Below, in pieces: positions 1 to 9,155 of a stretch of 64,000 bases of DNA (positions are counted from its first letter, which is position 1; each line of letters starts with the position of its first letter). The DNA is taken from the NCBI GenBank assembly GCA_038106145.1, contig JAYODD010000015.1, positions 3,297-67,296 of the forward strand, written 5' to 3'. The DNA comes from JBFJKD01 sp038106145 (GTDB lineage: Bacteria > Pseudomonadota > Gammaproteobacteria > Pseudomonadales > Porticoccaceae). Below the pieces are notes generated by a model. That model ran no database searches. It had not been told where the DNA came from and saw only the letters and a program-made list of their open reading frames with translations. Both the position numbers and the translations under genes were made by a program.

Positions 1-2
1 TG

Positions 3-788
3 ACGCTGCTTGGCGCGTTGTTCGCCCATATCAGCGTGAATGTTTTCAACGAATATTTTGATTTTAAAAGCGGTTTGGATGCCATCACCCTGAGGACGCC
101 CTTTAGTGGTGGTAGTGGCGCGTTGCCCGGATGTCCCGAAGCAGCAGGTGCGGTGTTAACAGTGGGCATAACGTCGTTGCTGGCCACCGCGGGTATTGGT
201 CTGTATTTTATCTGGACGACTGGGCCGGGCATTTTGCCTGTGGGTATTACGGGTTTGCTACTAATCGTCTCCTACACCGAATGGGTTAATCGACGCCCGT
301 TGCTATGCCTGATAGCCCCCGGTCTGGGTATGGGGATCCTGATGGTGGTGGGCACCCAGGTTGTGCTACAGGGATTGCACACGCCATTGGCATGGCTGGT
401 GTCGGCCGTGCCATTTTTTCTGGTGAATAATTTATTGTTGCTTAATCAGTACCCGGATATTCAGGCCGATACACGGGTAGGGCGCAACAATTTCCCCATT
501 GCATACGGAGTGAACCGTAGCAATCTGATATATGGAATGTTCGCGATTACCGCGGCCGCGACGATTATTTGGGGGGTGGGAACGACTCAGCTGCCGCGCG
601 GGAGCTTAATTGCACTGGCGCCGTTGCCGCTGGCGATATTCGCATTGTATGGCGCGAGCAAGCACGGGGAAAACATTGGGTGCTTCCCTCAATATCTCGG
701 GGCAAATGTGCTGGTTACATTATTAACTCCGCTACTCCTCGGGATATCATTGGTCGTGGGGCCTGGTCTGCCGTTGTCAGATTATTAA
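3..788 (+). CDS. UbiA-family prenyltransferase, 5' end outside window
   Basis: Integral membrane enzyme of the UbiA superfamily, which transfers a polyprenyl chain to an aromatic acceptor (MenA/UbiA-like). The reading frame is open back to the left edge, so the N-terminus lies outside the window; the visible part is about 261 residues. Near the start is the first Asp-rich motif in the form NVFNEYFDFKSGLD, and about 130 residues later the second, NQYPDIQADTRVGRN. Both are the Mg-diphosphate-binding motifs of the family. Several hydrophobic segments fill the rest. The PD-x3-D-x3-GR form of the second motif is closer to the MenA branch than to 4-hydroxybenzoate UbiA, but the acceptor cannot be told. 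The next gene follows after about 150 bases on the same strand and need not be functionally linked. Confidence 0.8.
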   Translation, partial: TLLGALFAHISVNVFNEYFDFKSGLDAITLRTPFSGGSGALPGCPEAAGAVLTVGITSLLATAGIGLYFIWTTGPGILPVGITGLLLIVSYTEWVNRRPLLCLIAPGLGMGILMVVGTQVVLQGLHTPLAWLVSAVPFFLVNNLLLLNQYPDIQADTRVGRNNFPIAYGVNRSNLIYGMFAITAAATIIWGVGTTQLPRGSLIALAPLPLAIFALYGASKHGENIGCFPQYLGANVLVTLLTPLLLGISLVVGPGLPLSDY

Positions 789-940
789 TTCAGGTGAAAA
801 AAACGGGCGGCTGGAAAATGCATCACTCACGCGACAGGGTGAAAAACGGTGGTGAAGGCGTAATCATTGGTTAAATAAAATACAATCACAGCGGCAGTCA
901 CCAGACCGTTAATCTGTTGATAACTATTAAGGAGTACAAC

Positions 941-2437
941 ATGGGGATTCGCACCGGCGCACAATACATTGAAGGGTTGAAGGACGGGCGCTCGCTGTAT
1001 ATCGCCGGGGAGTTGGTGCGGGATGTCACTGCCTACGCCCCTCTGCAGGGTATTATTCGCACCATGGCAGAACATTTCGATGCCTTTCACGACCCCCGGT
1101 TACAGCCAAAATACACTTTTGCGTCCCCCAAAGACGGCAAGCCCGTTAGCAATTCCTTTGAAATCGCCACCAGCGTCGAGCAGATACGGCGGCGGGTTGA
1201 AGGAGAAACACTACGCAAGGAGGCGACCTTTGGTTTGATGGGGCGGTTACCAGATTTTATGAATGCCTTCATGACCGATATCGCCATAGTCGCGCCCCAT
1301 GTACTGGGCCACAAAGACAAGCAGTTTGGTGACAATGCCATCGCCTACTGGGAATACTGCCGGGACAACGATGTCTGTCTGACCCACACCCTGGTGGACC
1401 CCAAGCGGGATTACAGCAAGGATGTAATGGATTCCGGTACGGTGAAAATTGTCAGGGAAAGTGACGCCGGAATTTATGTGACGGGCGCCCGTATGCTATC
1501 CACCCTGGCGCCGGTCAGCGATGAATTATTCGTGGGCGCGTTTATGCCGCGTCACCCGGGAGAGGAGAAGCTTGCCTTGAGTTTTGCGGTACCAGTGGCG
1601 ACGCCAGGGCTGAAATTTATTGCCCGGGAAAGCTACGCCCGGGGTCGCAGCACTTATGATCGCCCGTTAAGCGAGCGCTATGACGAGGGTGATGCGCTGG
1701 CTGTCTTCGACAATATGTTCGTGCCCTGGGAGCGGGTATTTGTCGCCGGCGACTTGCTGGCGCACAACACCATGATGTCCATGTATCCCGGTTATCTGGG
1801 TTTGCAGGCCAATATCCGGGGGCGTGGCAAATTGCGCTTTATGACCGGTTTGGCCAGCAAAATGGCCAACGTCATCGGCCGCTCCGAAATTCAACGCTAT
1901 CAGGAAATGCTGGGCGAGCTGATTGCGCTCAACGAACTGGCCGATGCCCTGGTCGATGCCTGCGCCGTCGAAGTCGCCAACCGCAGTGTCCAGGAACTGG
2001 CGCGCCAAACCGATCCCAATTTTGACCTGGCGGCTATCTCGCAAAAGCTGATGGCCGTATTTGGTTCGCCGGGGGAGAGCAATATCGCCTGGGCCATGTT
2101 GCGTTTCTTTGTGCCCCAGGTGAACACCAGGGTCAACGATGTTATCCGTTTGTTGGGCAGTAGCAGTCTGGTGCTGACCGCGACCGAAGCGGATTTTGCC
2201 AACCCGGACATTGCCCAGGACCTGGAAACCTATATGTCCGGTGCGGGCGTATCGGCCCGGGAGCGCATCCAGGTGATGAAACTGGCGTGGGATGCGGTAG
2301 CGTCGGAATTTGGGGGTCGTCAGGAAATTTATGAAATCTTTTTTGCCGGAGATCCCGCGCTGGCAAAACAATTATTCTACCGCTCTCCAAAACGCATGGA
2401 TTACGAAGCGATGGTGGATAGACTGCTGGTCAAGTAA
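941..2437 (+). CDS. HpaB-family FADH2-dependent monooxygenase (4-hydroxyphenylacetate 3-hydroxylase type)
   Basis: Oxygenase component of a two-component flavin monooxygenase that hydroxylates a phenolic ring using FADH2 made by a separate reductase. The ATG is preceded by AAGGAG at the right distance, which decides against the TTG 24 bases upstream. The 498-residue protein matches HpaB along its length: an N-terminal YI-x-GL-x-DGR segment, GRLPDF near residues 101-106, THTLVDP around 148-154, YDRPLSERYDEGDA in the middle and SEFGGRQEIYE near the end. In E. coli HpaB, Arg113, Tyr117 and His155 contact substrate. The equivalents here appear to be Arg102, Phe106 and His149, so one substrate-contacting residue differs. 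No HpaC-type reductase is in the window. The related 4-hydroxybutyryl-CoA dehydratase is unlikely because its Fe-S cysteines are missing. The true substrate is unknown. Confidence 0.82.
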   Translation: MGIRTGAQYIEGLKDGRSLYIAGELVRDVTAYAPLQGIIRTMAEHFDAFHDPRLQPKYTFASPKDGKPVSNSFEIATSVEQIRRRVEGETLRKEATFGLMGRLPDFMNAFMTDIAIVAPHVLGHKDKQFGDNAIAYWEYCRDNDVCLTHTLVDPKRDYSKDVMDSGTVKIVRESDAGIYVTGARMLSTLAPVSDELFVGAFMPRHPGEEKLALSFAVPVATPGLKFIARESYARGRSTYDRPLSERYDEGDALAVFDNMFVPWERVFVAGDLLAHNTMMSMYPGYLGLQANIRGRGKLRFMTGLASKMANVIGRSEIQRYQEMLGELIALNELADALVDACAVEVANRSVQELARQTDPNFDLAAISQKLMAVFGSPGESNIAWAMLRFFVPQVNTRVNDVIRLLGSSSLVLTATEADFANPDIAQDLETYMSGAGVSARERIQVMKLAWDAVASEFGGRQEIYEIFFAGDPALAKQLFYRSPKRMDYEAMVDRLLVK

Positions 2438-2714
2438 GGGACTTAACATTTGCGCGGATCGTGCTAATGGAACTGTAACCACAGATGTGTGTGATACCAC
2501 GGGCGAAATGCTATTCCCGGTCACCGGCTGCAGCAATTTTGCCGCCAGTTGTGCTGCCCGCGATGCGTTTAGTTCCGGCACTGCACACAGAGCTGCTCAT
2601 AACAATGGCGTGGCTGGTTGACCAGGTGTGGCGTTTTGATTTTTTTCAGACTATCGTGAACAAGAACGTTAACAAAAACAGGCGTGCCATAGCGCGCCAC
2701 ACACGGAAGGAATT

Positions 2715-5588
2715 ATGGCGGCTCCGCAAGCTGTTTTAACCCTGGTCGAAAAATTCGAACGCAATCTCGACGCCTATCGCGGTGGACATTACAACGAGAC
2801 CCAGGTAAGGCGCGACTTCATCGATCCATTTTTTATGGCTCTTGGCTGGGATATGGATAACAGTCTGGGCTACGCGGAAGCCTACCGCGATGTCGTCCAC
2901 GAAGATACGATCAAGGTTGGTATCTCCACCCGAGCGCCGGATTACAGCTTTCGCGTTGGCGGCCAGCGCAAATTTTTTCTCGAGGCAAAAAAGCCGTCAG
3001 TCAACGTCAAAGCCGACATCGAACCGGCTTTTCAATTACGTCGTTACGCATGGTCGGCCAAGTTGCCCCTGTCCATCGTCACAGACTTCGAGGAATTCGC
3101 TATATATGACTGCCGCCAGAAACCTGACAAAAATGACAAGGCCAGCAAGGCGCGGTTGTTCTACTGCACATTCGGCGACTATGCGGAAAAATGGGATGAG
3201 ATCGCCGCAATCTTCTCCAAGGATGCCGTGCTCAAAGGCTCGTTCGACAAATACGCCGTCAGCACCAGGGGCAAACGCGGCACCACTGAGGTAGACAGTG
3301 CGTTTCTGGAAGAAATAGAACACTGGCGTATCCTGCTGGCGCGTAATATTGCGCTGCGTAATCACGGCCTCACCCAGCGCGAGCTCAACTTCGCTGTGCA
3401 GCAAACTATAGACCGCATCATCTTCCTGCGCATCTGTGAAGACCGTGGCATCGAATCTTATGGCCGATTGATGGCGCTGCAAAACGGCGTTAACGTTTAT
3501 GACCGTCTGCGTGAGTTATTCCGTGAAGCGGACGACCGCTACAACTCCGGGCTGTTCCACTTCAAGCGCGAAAAGGGCCGTGAAGAAGCAGCGGACGAGC
3601 TCACTCTGACCCTACAAATAGACGACAGACCGCTCAAGGAGATTTTCAAGAACCTTTACTACCCGGATTGTCCCTACGAATTCTCCGTGCTCGGCGCGGA
3701 CATCCTCGGCAGTGTCTACGAGCAATTCCTCGGCAAGGTGATCCGCTTGAGTGGAAACCGCGCCTTGGTGGAAGACAAGCCGGAAGTCAAGAAGGCCGGC
3801 GGTGTTTACTACACACCTGCCTATATCGTGGACTACATTGTTGCGCACACCGTGGGCAAGCTGCTGGAAGGCAAGAGTGCAAGGCAGGCGGCGGGCATCA
3901 CCGTACTCGACCCCGCCTGCGGCTCCGGTTCATTTTTGATCGGCGCGTATCAATATCTTCTCGACTGGTACCTCAAACAATATGTTGAAGACGGCGCGGA
4001 AAAACATAGCAAGGGTAAATTGGCACGTCTCTATCAAGGTTCACGCGGCGCGTGGCGGCTCACCACGGCGGAAAGGAAACGTATCCTGCTCGAACATATC
4101 TATGGCGTCGACATCGACACGCAGGCAGTGGAAGTCACCAAGCTGTCGCTGCTGCTCAAGGTGCTCGAAGGCGAGTCCGGCCAGACCCTCAACGCACAGA
4201 TGAAGCTATTTCACGAACGGGTGCTACCCGATCTTGCCCATAATATTCAGTGTGGCAATTCACTTATCGGGCCGGATTTCTATGAAGGCCAGCTCGACCT
4301 GGACGACGAAGCCGCGCGGCGCATCAACATGTTTGACTGGCAGGCAGCCTTCCCGCAGGTGTTCGAAAGGGGTGGGTTTGATGCAGTGATTGGGAATCCG
4401 CCGTACGTGCGCACCTTGCATCTCGAAGAGGGAAAGGATTATTACAAAAAACAATATTCTTCAGCTACGGGAGCTTATGATATCTATGTGCTGTTTATGG
4501 AGGTGGCCCTCCGACTAGTCAAGAAAAATGGTACTATTAGCTTCATAACGCCTAACAAGTATTTCGTTGCTGACTATGCAAAAGGGATACGTTTTTTGCT
4601 GTCTACTAAGGCGGATATTATAGGAATTGTTGATTTGGGGAGGTGTAAGAGTGTGTTCCCAGGGGCTTCAATTTCAACAGCCATTACTATTTTCAAAAAG
4701 GCCTTGCCGTCTGACAGGGTTGAATTGACTATACTTTCTGACGAAAACGTTAAAAAAATTAGCCAGATTCCTTCGCAAGTTGTTCCGTTGGAGCAACTGA
4801 TTACCGATGATGGGAAGATACAAATTTATGCTGACGATCAGTCGAACGCGCTAATTGCCAAGCTCACCAAACAAAGTACACCGTTGTCAAAGGTAGCTCA
4901 AGTCCGAACAGGAGTAATGGGTTTTGATTATTGGGAGATGGATAAATGGATTGGCGACAAAAACAACGGACGATTAATTACCACCAATAGTTATATCTCA
5001 AGATACAAATTTTTGTGGGGGAAAAAAGTCCGGCTTTATAAGCGAAATGTATTTACGCCGAGACTTGATCCACAATGCGATATCTTAAGTTCTGCAACCG
5101 TTGAGCTATTTGAAACAAATAAAATTGTCGTTCGCGGAGTGGCAAAACGTTTGACCGCCATGATTGACGAAGACGGTATTGGGCTATTGGTTGCAGTACA
5201 CTCAATTGCGAGCATTCAATTTGATCATAAGTTTTTATTGAGTCTACTGAATTCAACGTTGTTCAACTGGCTACACGTCGCTCAGTTTTACTCGGCACGC
5301 ATTCCAGAGGGATCACTGCGATATCCAATTTCTTTTTTATCTAACCTCCCAATTCCAACAGTCGCACTGCAAAGTGAAGATGGGCAGTCTACACACGACA
5401 AACTTGTCGAACTGGTCGAAAAAATGCTCGCGCTGCATCAACAGCTCGCCGCCGTAAAAACTCCGCAGGACACCACCTTGCTGCAGCGCCAGATAGACGT
5501 AACCGACCGACAGATAGACCAGTTAGTGTACACGCTCTACGGGCTCACCGATAAAGAGATCGGGCTGGTGGAAGATGCGAGAAAATAG
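2715..5588 (+). CDS. Type IIG restriction-modification enzyme (fused nuclease, N6-adenine methylase and specificity domain)
   Basis: Single-chain restriction-modification protein of the Eco57I/BREX-independent class, 957 residues, with a strong ribosome site (GGAAGGAATT) before the ATG. The N-terminal nuclease shows a PD-(D/E)xK pattern: PDYSF at about 75-79 and LEAKKP at 89-94. A helical connector follows. The gamma-class methylase has motif I DPACGSGSF at about 399-407, DIDTQAVEVTKLSLLL shortly after, and the catalytic NPPY at about 561-564. The last third is the target recognition region, followed by a coiled-coil-like tail (HQQLAAV). Bases from about 4430 to 5380, which encode that recognition region, are visibly richer in A and T than the rest of the gene. 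This suggests replacement of the specificity domain by recombination. No separate methylase or specificity subunit lies nearby, as expected for type IIG. It probably acts in phage defence. Confidence 0.85.
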   Translation: MAAPQAVLTLVEKFERNLDAYRGGHYNETQVRRDFIDPFFMALGWDMDNSLGYAEAYRDVVHEDTIKVGISTRAPDYSFRVGGQRKFFLEAKKPSVNVKADIEPAFQLRRYAWSAKLPLSIVTDFEEFAIYDCRQKPDKNDKASKARLFYCTFGDYAEKWDEIAAIFSKDAVLKGSFDKYAVSTRGKRGTTEVDSAFLEEIEHWRILLARNIALRNHGLTQRELNFAVQQTIDRIIFLRICEDRGIESYGRLMALQNGVNVYDRLRELFREADDRYNSGLFHFKREKGREEAADELTLTLQIDDRPLKEIFKNLYYPDCPYEFSVLGADILGSVYEQFLGKVIRLSGNRALVEDKPEVKKAGGVYYTPAYIVDYIVAHTVGKLLEGKSARQAAGITVLDPACGSGSFLIGAYQYLLDWYLKQYVEDGAEKHSKGKLARLYQGSRGAWRLTTAERKRILLEHIYGVDIDTQAVEVTKLSLLLKVLEGESGQTLNAQMKLFHERVLPDLAHNIQCGNSLIGPDFYEGQLDLDDEAARRINMFDWQAAFPQVFERGGFDAVIGNPPYVRTLHLEEGKDYYKKQYSSATGAYDIYVLFMEVALRLVKKNGTISFITPNKYFVADYAKGIRFLLSTKADIIGIVDLGRCKSVFPGASISTAITIFKKALPSDRVELTILSDENVKKISQIPSQVVPLEQLITDDGKIQIYADDQSNALIAKLTKQSTPLSKVAQVRTGVMGFDYWEMDKWIGDKNNGRLITTNSYISRYKFLWGKKVRLYKRNVFTPRLDPQCDILSSATVELFETNKIVVRGVAKRLTAMIDEDGIGLLVAVHSIASIQFDHKFLLSLLNSTLFNWLHVAQFYSARIPEGSLRYPISFLSNLPIPTVALQSEDGQSTHDKLVELVEKMLALHQQLAAVKTPQDTTLLQRQIDVTDRQIDQLVYTLYGLTDKEIGLVEDARK

Positions 5589-5627
5589 GGTTTTTACCAC
5601 AAACTAGCTAGCCGGATATTAGACGCC

Positions 5628-5957
5628 ATGGGATTAAATCGTTTCTGTAATGGTTTGGTGTTCATTACCTTTTTCTCGACAGCCAGTCTCGTTTTTGCGG
5701 CGACGGACGACGAAATTAATCTGGAGTGCGACAAAGCGGCGCATGCTCTGACGGAGCAACTGAGCCGCGATGGACTGTTGGTAACTGACCGGGATGCGCA
5801 CAAGCGGGCAATGGATATCGCGCTCGCACTGTGCACGCAGGCCGAGACCTCTGCCATGGCGCAGCACCAGGCCCGTAAACAACAGGCGCTGGACAACTGG
5901 TTTGTGGAATATCGTGCCGACAAGGCGGGTAATCGTCGCCTGAAAAACAAACGCTAA
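5628..5957 (+). CDS. Small secreted hypothetical protein
   Basis: A 109-residue protein that I do not recognise. The first 25 residues form a typical signal peptide: a basic start, the hydrophobic stretch VFITFFSTASLVFA, then a plausible signal-peptidase I site after AFA/VFA. The mature part is highly charged and predicted helical, with two cysteines (in LECDKA and ALCTQA) that could form a disulfide in the periplasm. The C-terminus is very basic (NRRLKNKR). The gene starts 39 bases after the restriction enzyme and could be read from the same transcript. It ends about 50 bases before the convergent dnaE2, so there is no context that suggests a role. Confidence 0.6.
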   Translation: MGLNRFCNGLVFITFFSTASLVFAATDDEINLECDKAAHALTEQLSRDGLLVTDRDAHKRAMDIALALCTQAETSAMAQHQARKQQALDNWFVEYRADKAGNRRLKNKR

Positions 5958-6011
5958 TAAGTGCATGCAACTGAGTAGCGAGCCTCCTGCAGCGGCCTTG
6001 AAAAACTGCTG

Positions 6012-9000
6012 CTAACGAAAGTCTCTGGATTTTACAGCGAGTTCTGCGAGCAGGTGACTGTAATCAATAATTTCGCCAGCTATCACGTGAATCACTTCAT
6101 TTTTGCGTTCCATAATACCCTTGATCATCGCCAGTTGCGCGCCCAATAACGCCTGCCGGTAGCGGGTTTTTAAATCTTTCCAGACAATGATGTTGATATT
6201 TCCGGTTTCATCTTCCAGCGTGAGAAACACCACCCCCGAGGCGCTGCCAGGTCGTTGCCGCCCGGTGACCAGTCCGGCGACACGTACAAAACGGTTAGTG
6301 CTGAGGGCGTGCAGATCGCACTGGCGTTTGCAATGACGAAAGACTGCGTGGTCGCGCAACAGGGCCATCGGGTGGCGGTTAAGGGTGAGTCCAGTGCTGT
6401 GGTAATCGGCCAGCATCTCATCCACTTCGGTGGGAACGGGCAGAGTTACGCACTGGTTGTCATGCACGGGTTCTCTCTGTTGCGCTTGTTGTGATCTGCT
6501 GTTCGCGTCGATAGCGCGATCCGTTCTGGTTAACAGGGGGCGCGGTGCTTCAACCCCCAGCACCTGCCAGTGGGCCTGATGTCGATGACCGCTGATTGCC
6601 TGTAGCGCATTGGCGCCGGCCAGTGCCTGCATTTCTTTTTTATCGAGGCGAGCGCGATGGGCAAGATCGTTGATACTGGCAAAAGGTTGTGCGCTGCGCT
6701 CGCTGGCGATGCGTTGTGCAGCCTCCTCGCCAAGGCCTTTCACAAGGCGCAATCCGAGACGTAATGCGGGTTGTCGCCGCGCGCTAACCTTGTCCGCCGG
6801 TAATTCCAGATGATGCTCCCAGCGGCTGTGGCGAATATCCACCGGCAGTACGTTAATGCCGTGACGTCGCGCGTCCTGCACCAACTGGGAGGCGGAATAA
6901 AAGCCCATGGGCTGGCTATTGAGCAATGCGCAGCAAAATGCGGCGGGGTGATGACATTTTAGCCATGCGGACACATAGGCGAGCAGGGCAAAGCTGGCGG
7001 AATGGGATTCGGGAAACCCGTAACCGCCGAAGCCCTTGATCTGTGCGAACAGGCGCTGCGCGAAATCCTCGCTGTAACCCCGCGCCAACATGCCGTTAAC
7101 CAGTTTGCTTTCGAAGGTCATCAGATTGCCGTTTTTACCCCAGCTGGCCATGGCCCGGCGCAACTGGTCGGCTTCGCCGCCGCTGAAACCGGCGGCCACC
7201 ATGGCGAGCTTGATGACCTGTTCCTGAAAAATAGGAATACCCAGGGTGCTTTTCAGCACAGCCTCTATTGCGGCGCTGGGGTAAGTCACCGCCGCGGGGT
7301 TTTGTCGCCGTTTCAGGTAGGGATGCACCATGTCGCCCTGAATCGGACCGGGGCGCACGATGGCGACCTGAATCACCAGGTCGTAATAACAGCGTGGGCG
7401 CAGTCTGGGCAGCATGGACATTTGCGCGCGGGACTCCACCTGAAAGACACCGATAGTGTCGCCCCGGCACAGCATGTCGTAGGTGGCGCTATCGTTTTCC
7501 GGAATCGCCTGCAGGTTGGGAACCGCGGCGCTGTAATCGCGCACCAGCTCCAGGCATTTACGAATGGCGCTGAGCATGCCGAGAGCGAGGATATCCACCT
7601 TCATCAAACCGAGGGCTTCGATGTCTTCCTTGTCCCACTGAATCACCGTGCGCTCGGGCATGCTGGCGTTTTCCACCGGCACCAGTTGGTTGATTGGCCC
7701 CGCGCTGATAATGAAACCGCCAACATGTTGGGACAGGTGCCGGGGAAAGCCGAGAATTGTCTGCACCAGCGACAGAAAATGTTGTGCCAGTGCTTGATGG
7801 TCGAGCAGGTTGTTCTCGGCAAAGCGTTGTTGTAAATCGCCGCTGCGATCCCACCAGGCGAGAGAGGTCGCCAATTGATCCACTAACGGCGGGGGCAAAC
7901 CTAGGGCTTTGCCAACATCCCGTATGGCGCTGCGGGTGCGATAGGTAATCACGGTGGCCGCCAGGGCCGCCCGCTCGCGGGAATACTTTTTATAAATGTA
8001 TTGCATCACCTCCTCGCGGCGTTCGTGTTCAAAGTCCACGTCGATATCCGGCGGTTCGTCCCGCTCTTTGGAAATAAAACGCTCAAATAGCAAGGCCACC
8101 CGGGTGGGGGACACTTCGGTGATAAACAGACAGTAACACACCACCGAATTGGCGGCGGAGCCGCGACCCTGGCACAGAATGTCGCGACTGCGGGCGAATT
8201 GCACAATATCGTAGACCGTTAAAAAATAGTACTCGTAGCGCAGTTCGCGAATCAGCGTTAATTCCCGCTCAATGGTGCTTTGTATGGCCGACGGTATGGT
8301 CTGTGGCCAGCGCTGCCTGGCGCCAGCCATCACCAGTTCGCGTAGATGCTGATGGGGTGCCACCCCGGCGGGCACGACTTCCACGGGGTATTCGTAGCGC
8401 AATTCGTCGAGGGAAAAGTGGCAGCGTGCGCTGATACTGAGGGTTTCCCGGAGCAGTGCTTCAGGATACAGGCGTCGCAGCGTGGCAAGGGGGCGCAGGT
8501 AGCGTTCGCCGTTGGCCTGCAAGCGGGTGCCCAGTTGTGGAATGCTGGTGTTGAGGCGAATCGCGGTGAGGGTATCCTGTAGAGGTTTGCGGGTACGCTC
8601 GTGCATATGCACATCGCCGCAGGCGACCATGGGAATGCCGAGGGTCTGTGCAAGTGTATACAGTTGCAGATAGCTGGCCTGTTCGTCGCTGCGCAGGAGT
8701 CGCGTGGCCCCGAGCCACAGGCGGTCGCCAAATATCGTGCACAGCCTGCGACCCATCTCGACTGCATTCGGCGTATCGAGGGCCGTCGGCCAGATCGCCA
8801 GGCAGCGCCGTATACGGCGCTGAATATCTGCCAGCGCGAGGTGATACGCTCCCTTGGGACTGCGGCGGCGGGCCAGAGTGATCAGGGCTGAGAGTTCGCC
8901 ATAGGCGGCGCGATCCGGTGCCAGCAGGACCAGTTTGCATTGTTCCTGCACATAAAATTCACTGCCGATAATCAATTGCATCCGGTGTTCGCGCGCCGCC

Positions 9001-9152
9001 ACATGGGCCTTGACCACAGCGGCCAGAGAGCATTCGTCGGTGATGGCCAGGGCGTGGTAGCCCAGTTCCGCGGCGCGCCTCACCAGCTCCGCGGGGTGGG
9101 AAGCGCCGCGCAGAAAGGTGAAGTTACTCAGGCAGTGCAATTCCGCGTACAT
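6012..9152 (-). CDS. dnaE2: Error-prone DNA polymerase DnaE2 (ImuC)
   Basis: C-family DNA polymerase of the SOS mutasome, which carries out mutagenic translesion synthesis together with ImuA and ImuB. At 1046 residues it has the usual length of DnaE2, shorter than replicative DnaE. The N-terminus shows the PHP domain (LHCLSNFTFLRGAS, then ALAITDE). The polymerase palm carries the catalytic pair in PPDIDVDFEHERRE. The C-terminus carries the OB-fold segment VRVAGLVTGRQRPG. The ATG lies 3 bases beyond the imuB stop, so the gene is the last of an imuA-imuB-dnaE2 operon under the LexA-controlled promoter near 11580. Residues look intact and there is no frame break. Confidence 0.95.
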   Translation of the reverse strand: MYAELHCLSNFTFLRGASHPAELVRRAAELGYHALAITDECSLAAVVKAHVAAREHRMQLIIGSEFYVQEQCKLVLLAPDRAAYGELSALITLARRRSPKGAYHLALADIQRRIRRCLAIWPTALDTPNAVEMGRRLCTIFGDRLWLGATRLLRSDEQASYLQLYTLAQTLGIPMVACGDVHMHERTRKPLQDTLTAIRLNTSIPQLGTRLQANGERYLRPLATLRRLYPEALLRETLSISARCHFSLDELRYEYPVEVVPAGVAPHQHLRELVMAGARQRWPQTIPSAIQSTIERELTLIRELRYEYYFLTVYDIVQFARSRDILCQGRGSAANSVVCYCLFITEVSPTRVALLFERFISKERDEPPDIDVDFEHERREEVMQYIYKKYSRERAALAATVITYRTRSAIRDVGKALGLPPPLVDQLATSLAWWDRSGDLQQRFAENNLLDHQALAQHFLSLVQTILGFPRHLSQHVGGFIISAGPINQLVPVENASMPERTVIQWDKEDIEALGLMKVDILALGMLSAIRKCLELVRDYSAAVPNLQAIPENDSATYDMLCRGDTIGVFQVESRAQMSMLPRLRPRCYYDLVIQVAIVRPGPIQGDMVHPYLKRRQNPAAVTYPSAAIEAVLKSTLGIPIFQEQVIKLAMVAAGFSGGEADQLRRAMASWGKNGNLMTFESKLVNGMLARGYSEDFAQRLFAQIKGFGGYGFPESHSASFALLAYVSAWLKCHHPAAFCCALLNSQPMGFYSASQLVQDARRHGINVLPVDIRHSRWEHHLELPADKVSARRQPALRLGLRLVKGLGEEAAQRIASERSAQPFASINDLAHRARLDKKEMQALAGANALQAISGHRHQAHWQVLGVEAPRPLLTRTDRAIDANSRSQQAQQREPVHDNQCVTLPVPTEVDEMLADYHSTGLTLNRHPMALLRDHAVFRHCKRQCDLHALSTNRFVRVAGLVTGRQRPGSASGVVFLTLEDETGNINIIVWKDLKTRYRQALLGAQLAMIKGIMERKNEVIHVIAGEIIDYSHLLAELAVKSRDFR

Positions 9153-9155
9153 GGG

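Noticed and set aside
569..874. Open frame overlapping the end of the prenyltransferase
   Set aside because: It overlaps the conserved gene for most of its length and lacks a ribosome site and any family signal.
941..2437. 4-hydroxybutyryl-CoA dehydratase as the function
   Set aside because: The same superfamily, but the Cys/Cys/His/Cys ligands of the [4Fe-4S] cluster are missing and HpaB-specific segments fit better.
7002..7835. Open frame of 277 codons antisense to dnaE2
   Set aside because: It mirrors the polymerase coding sequence, has no ribosome site or family features, and is composition-driven.
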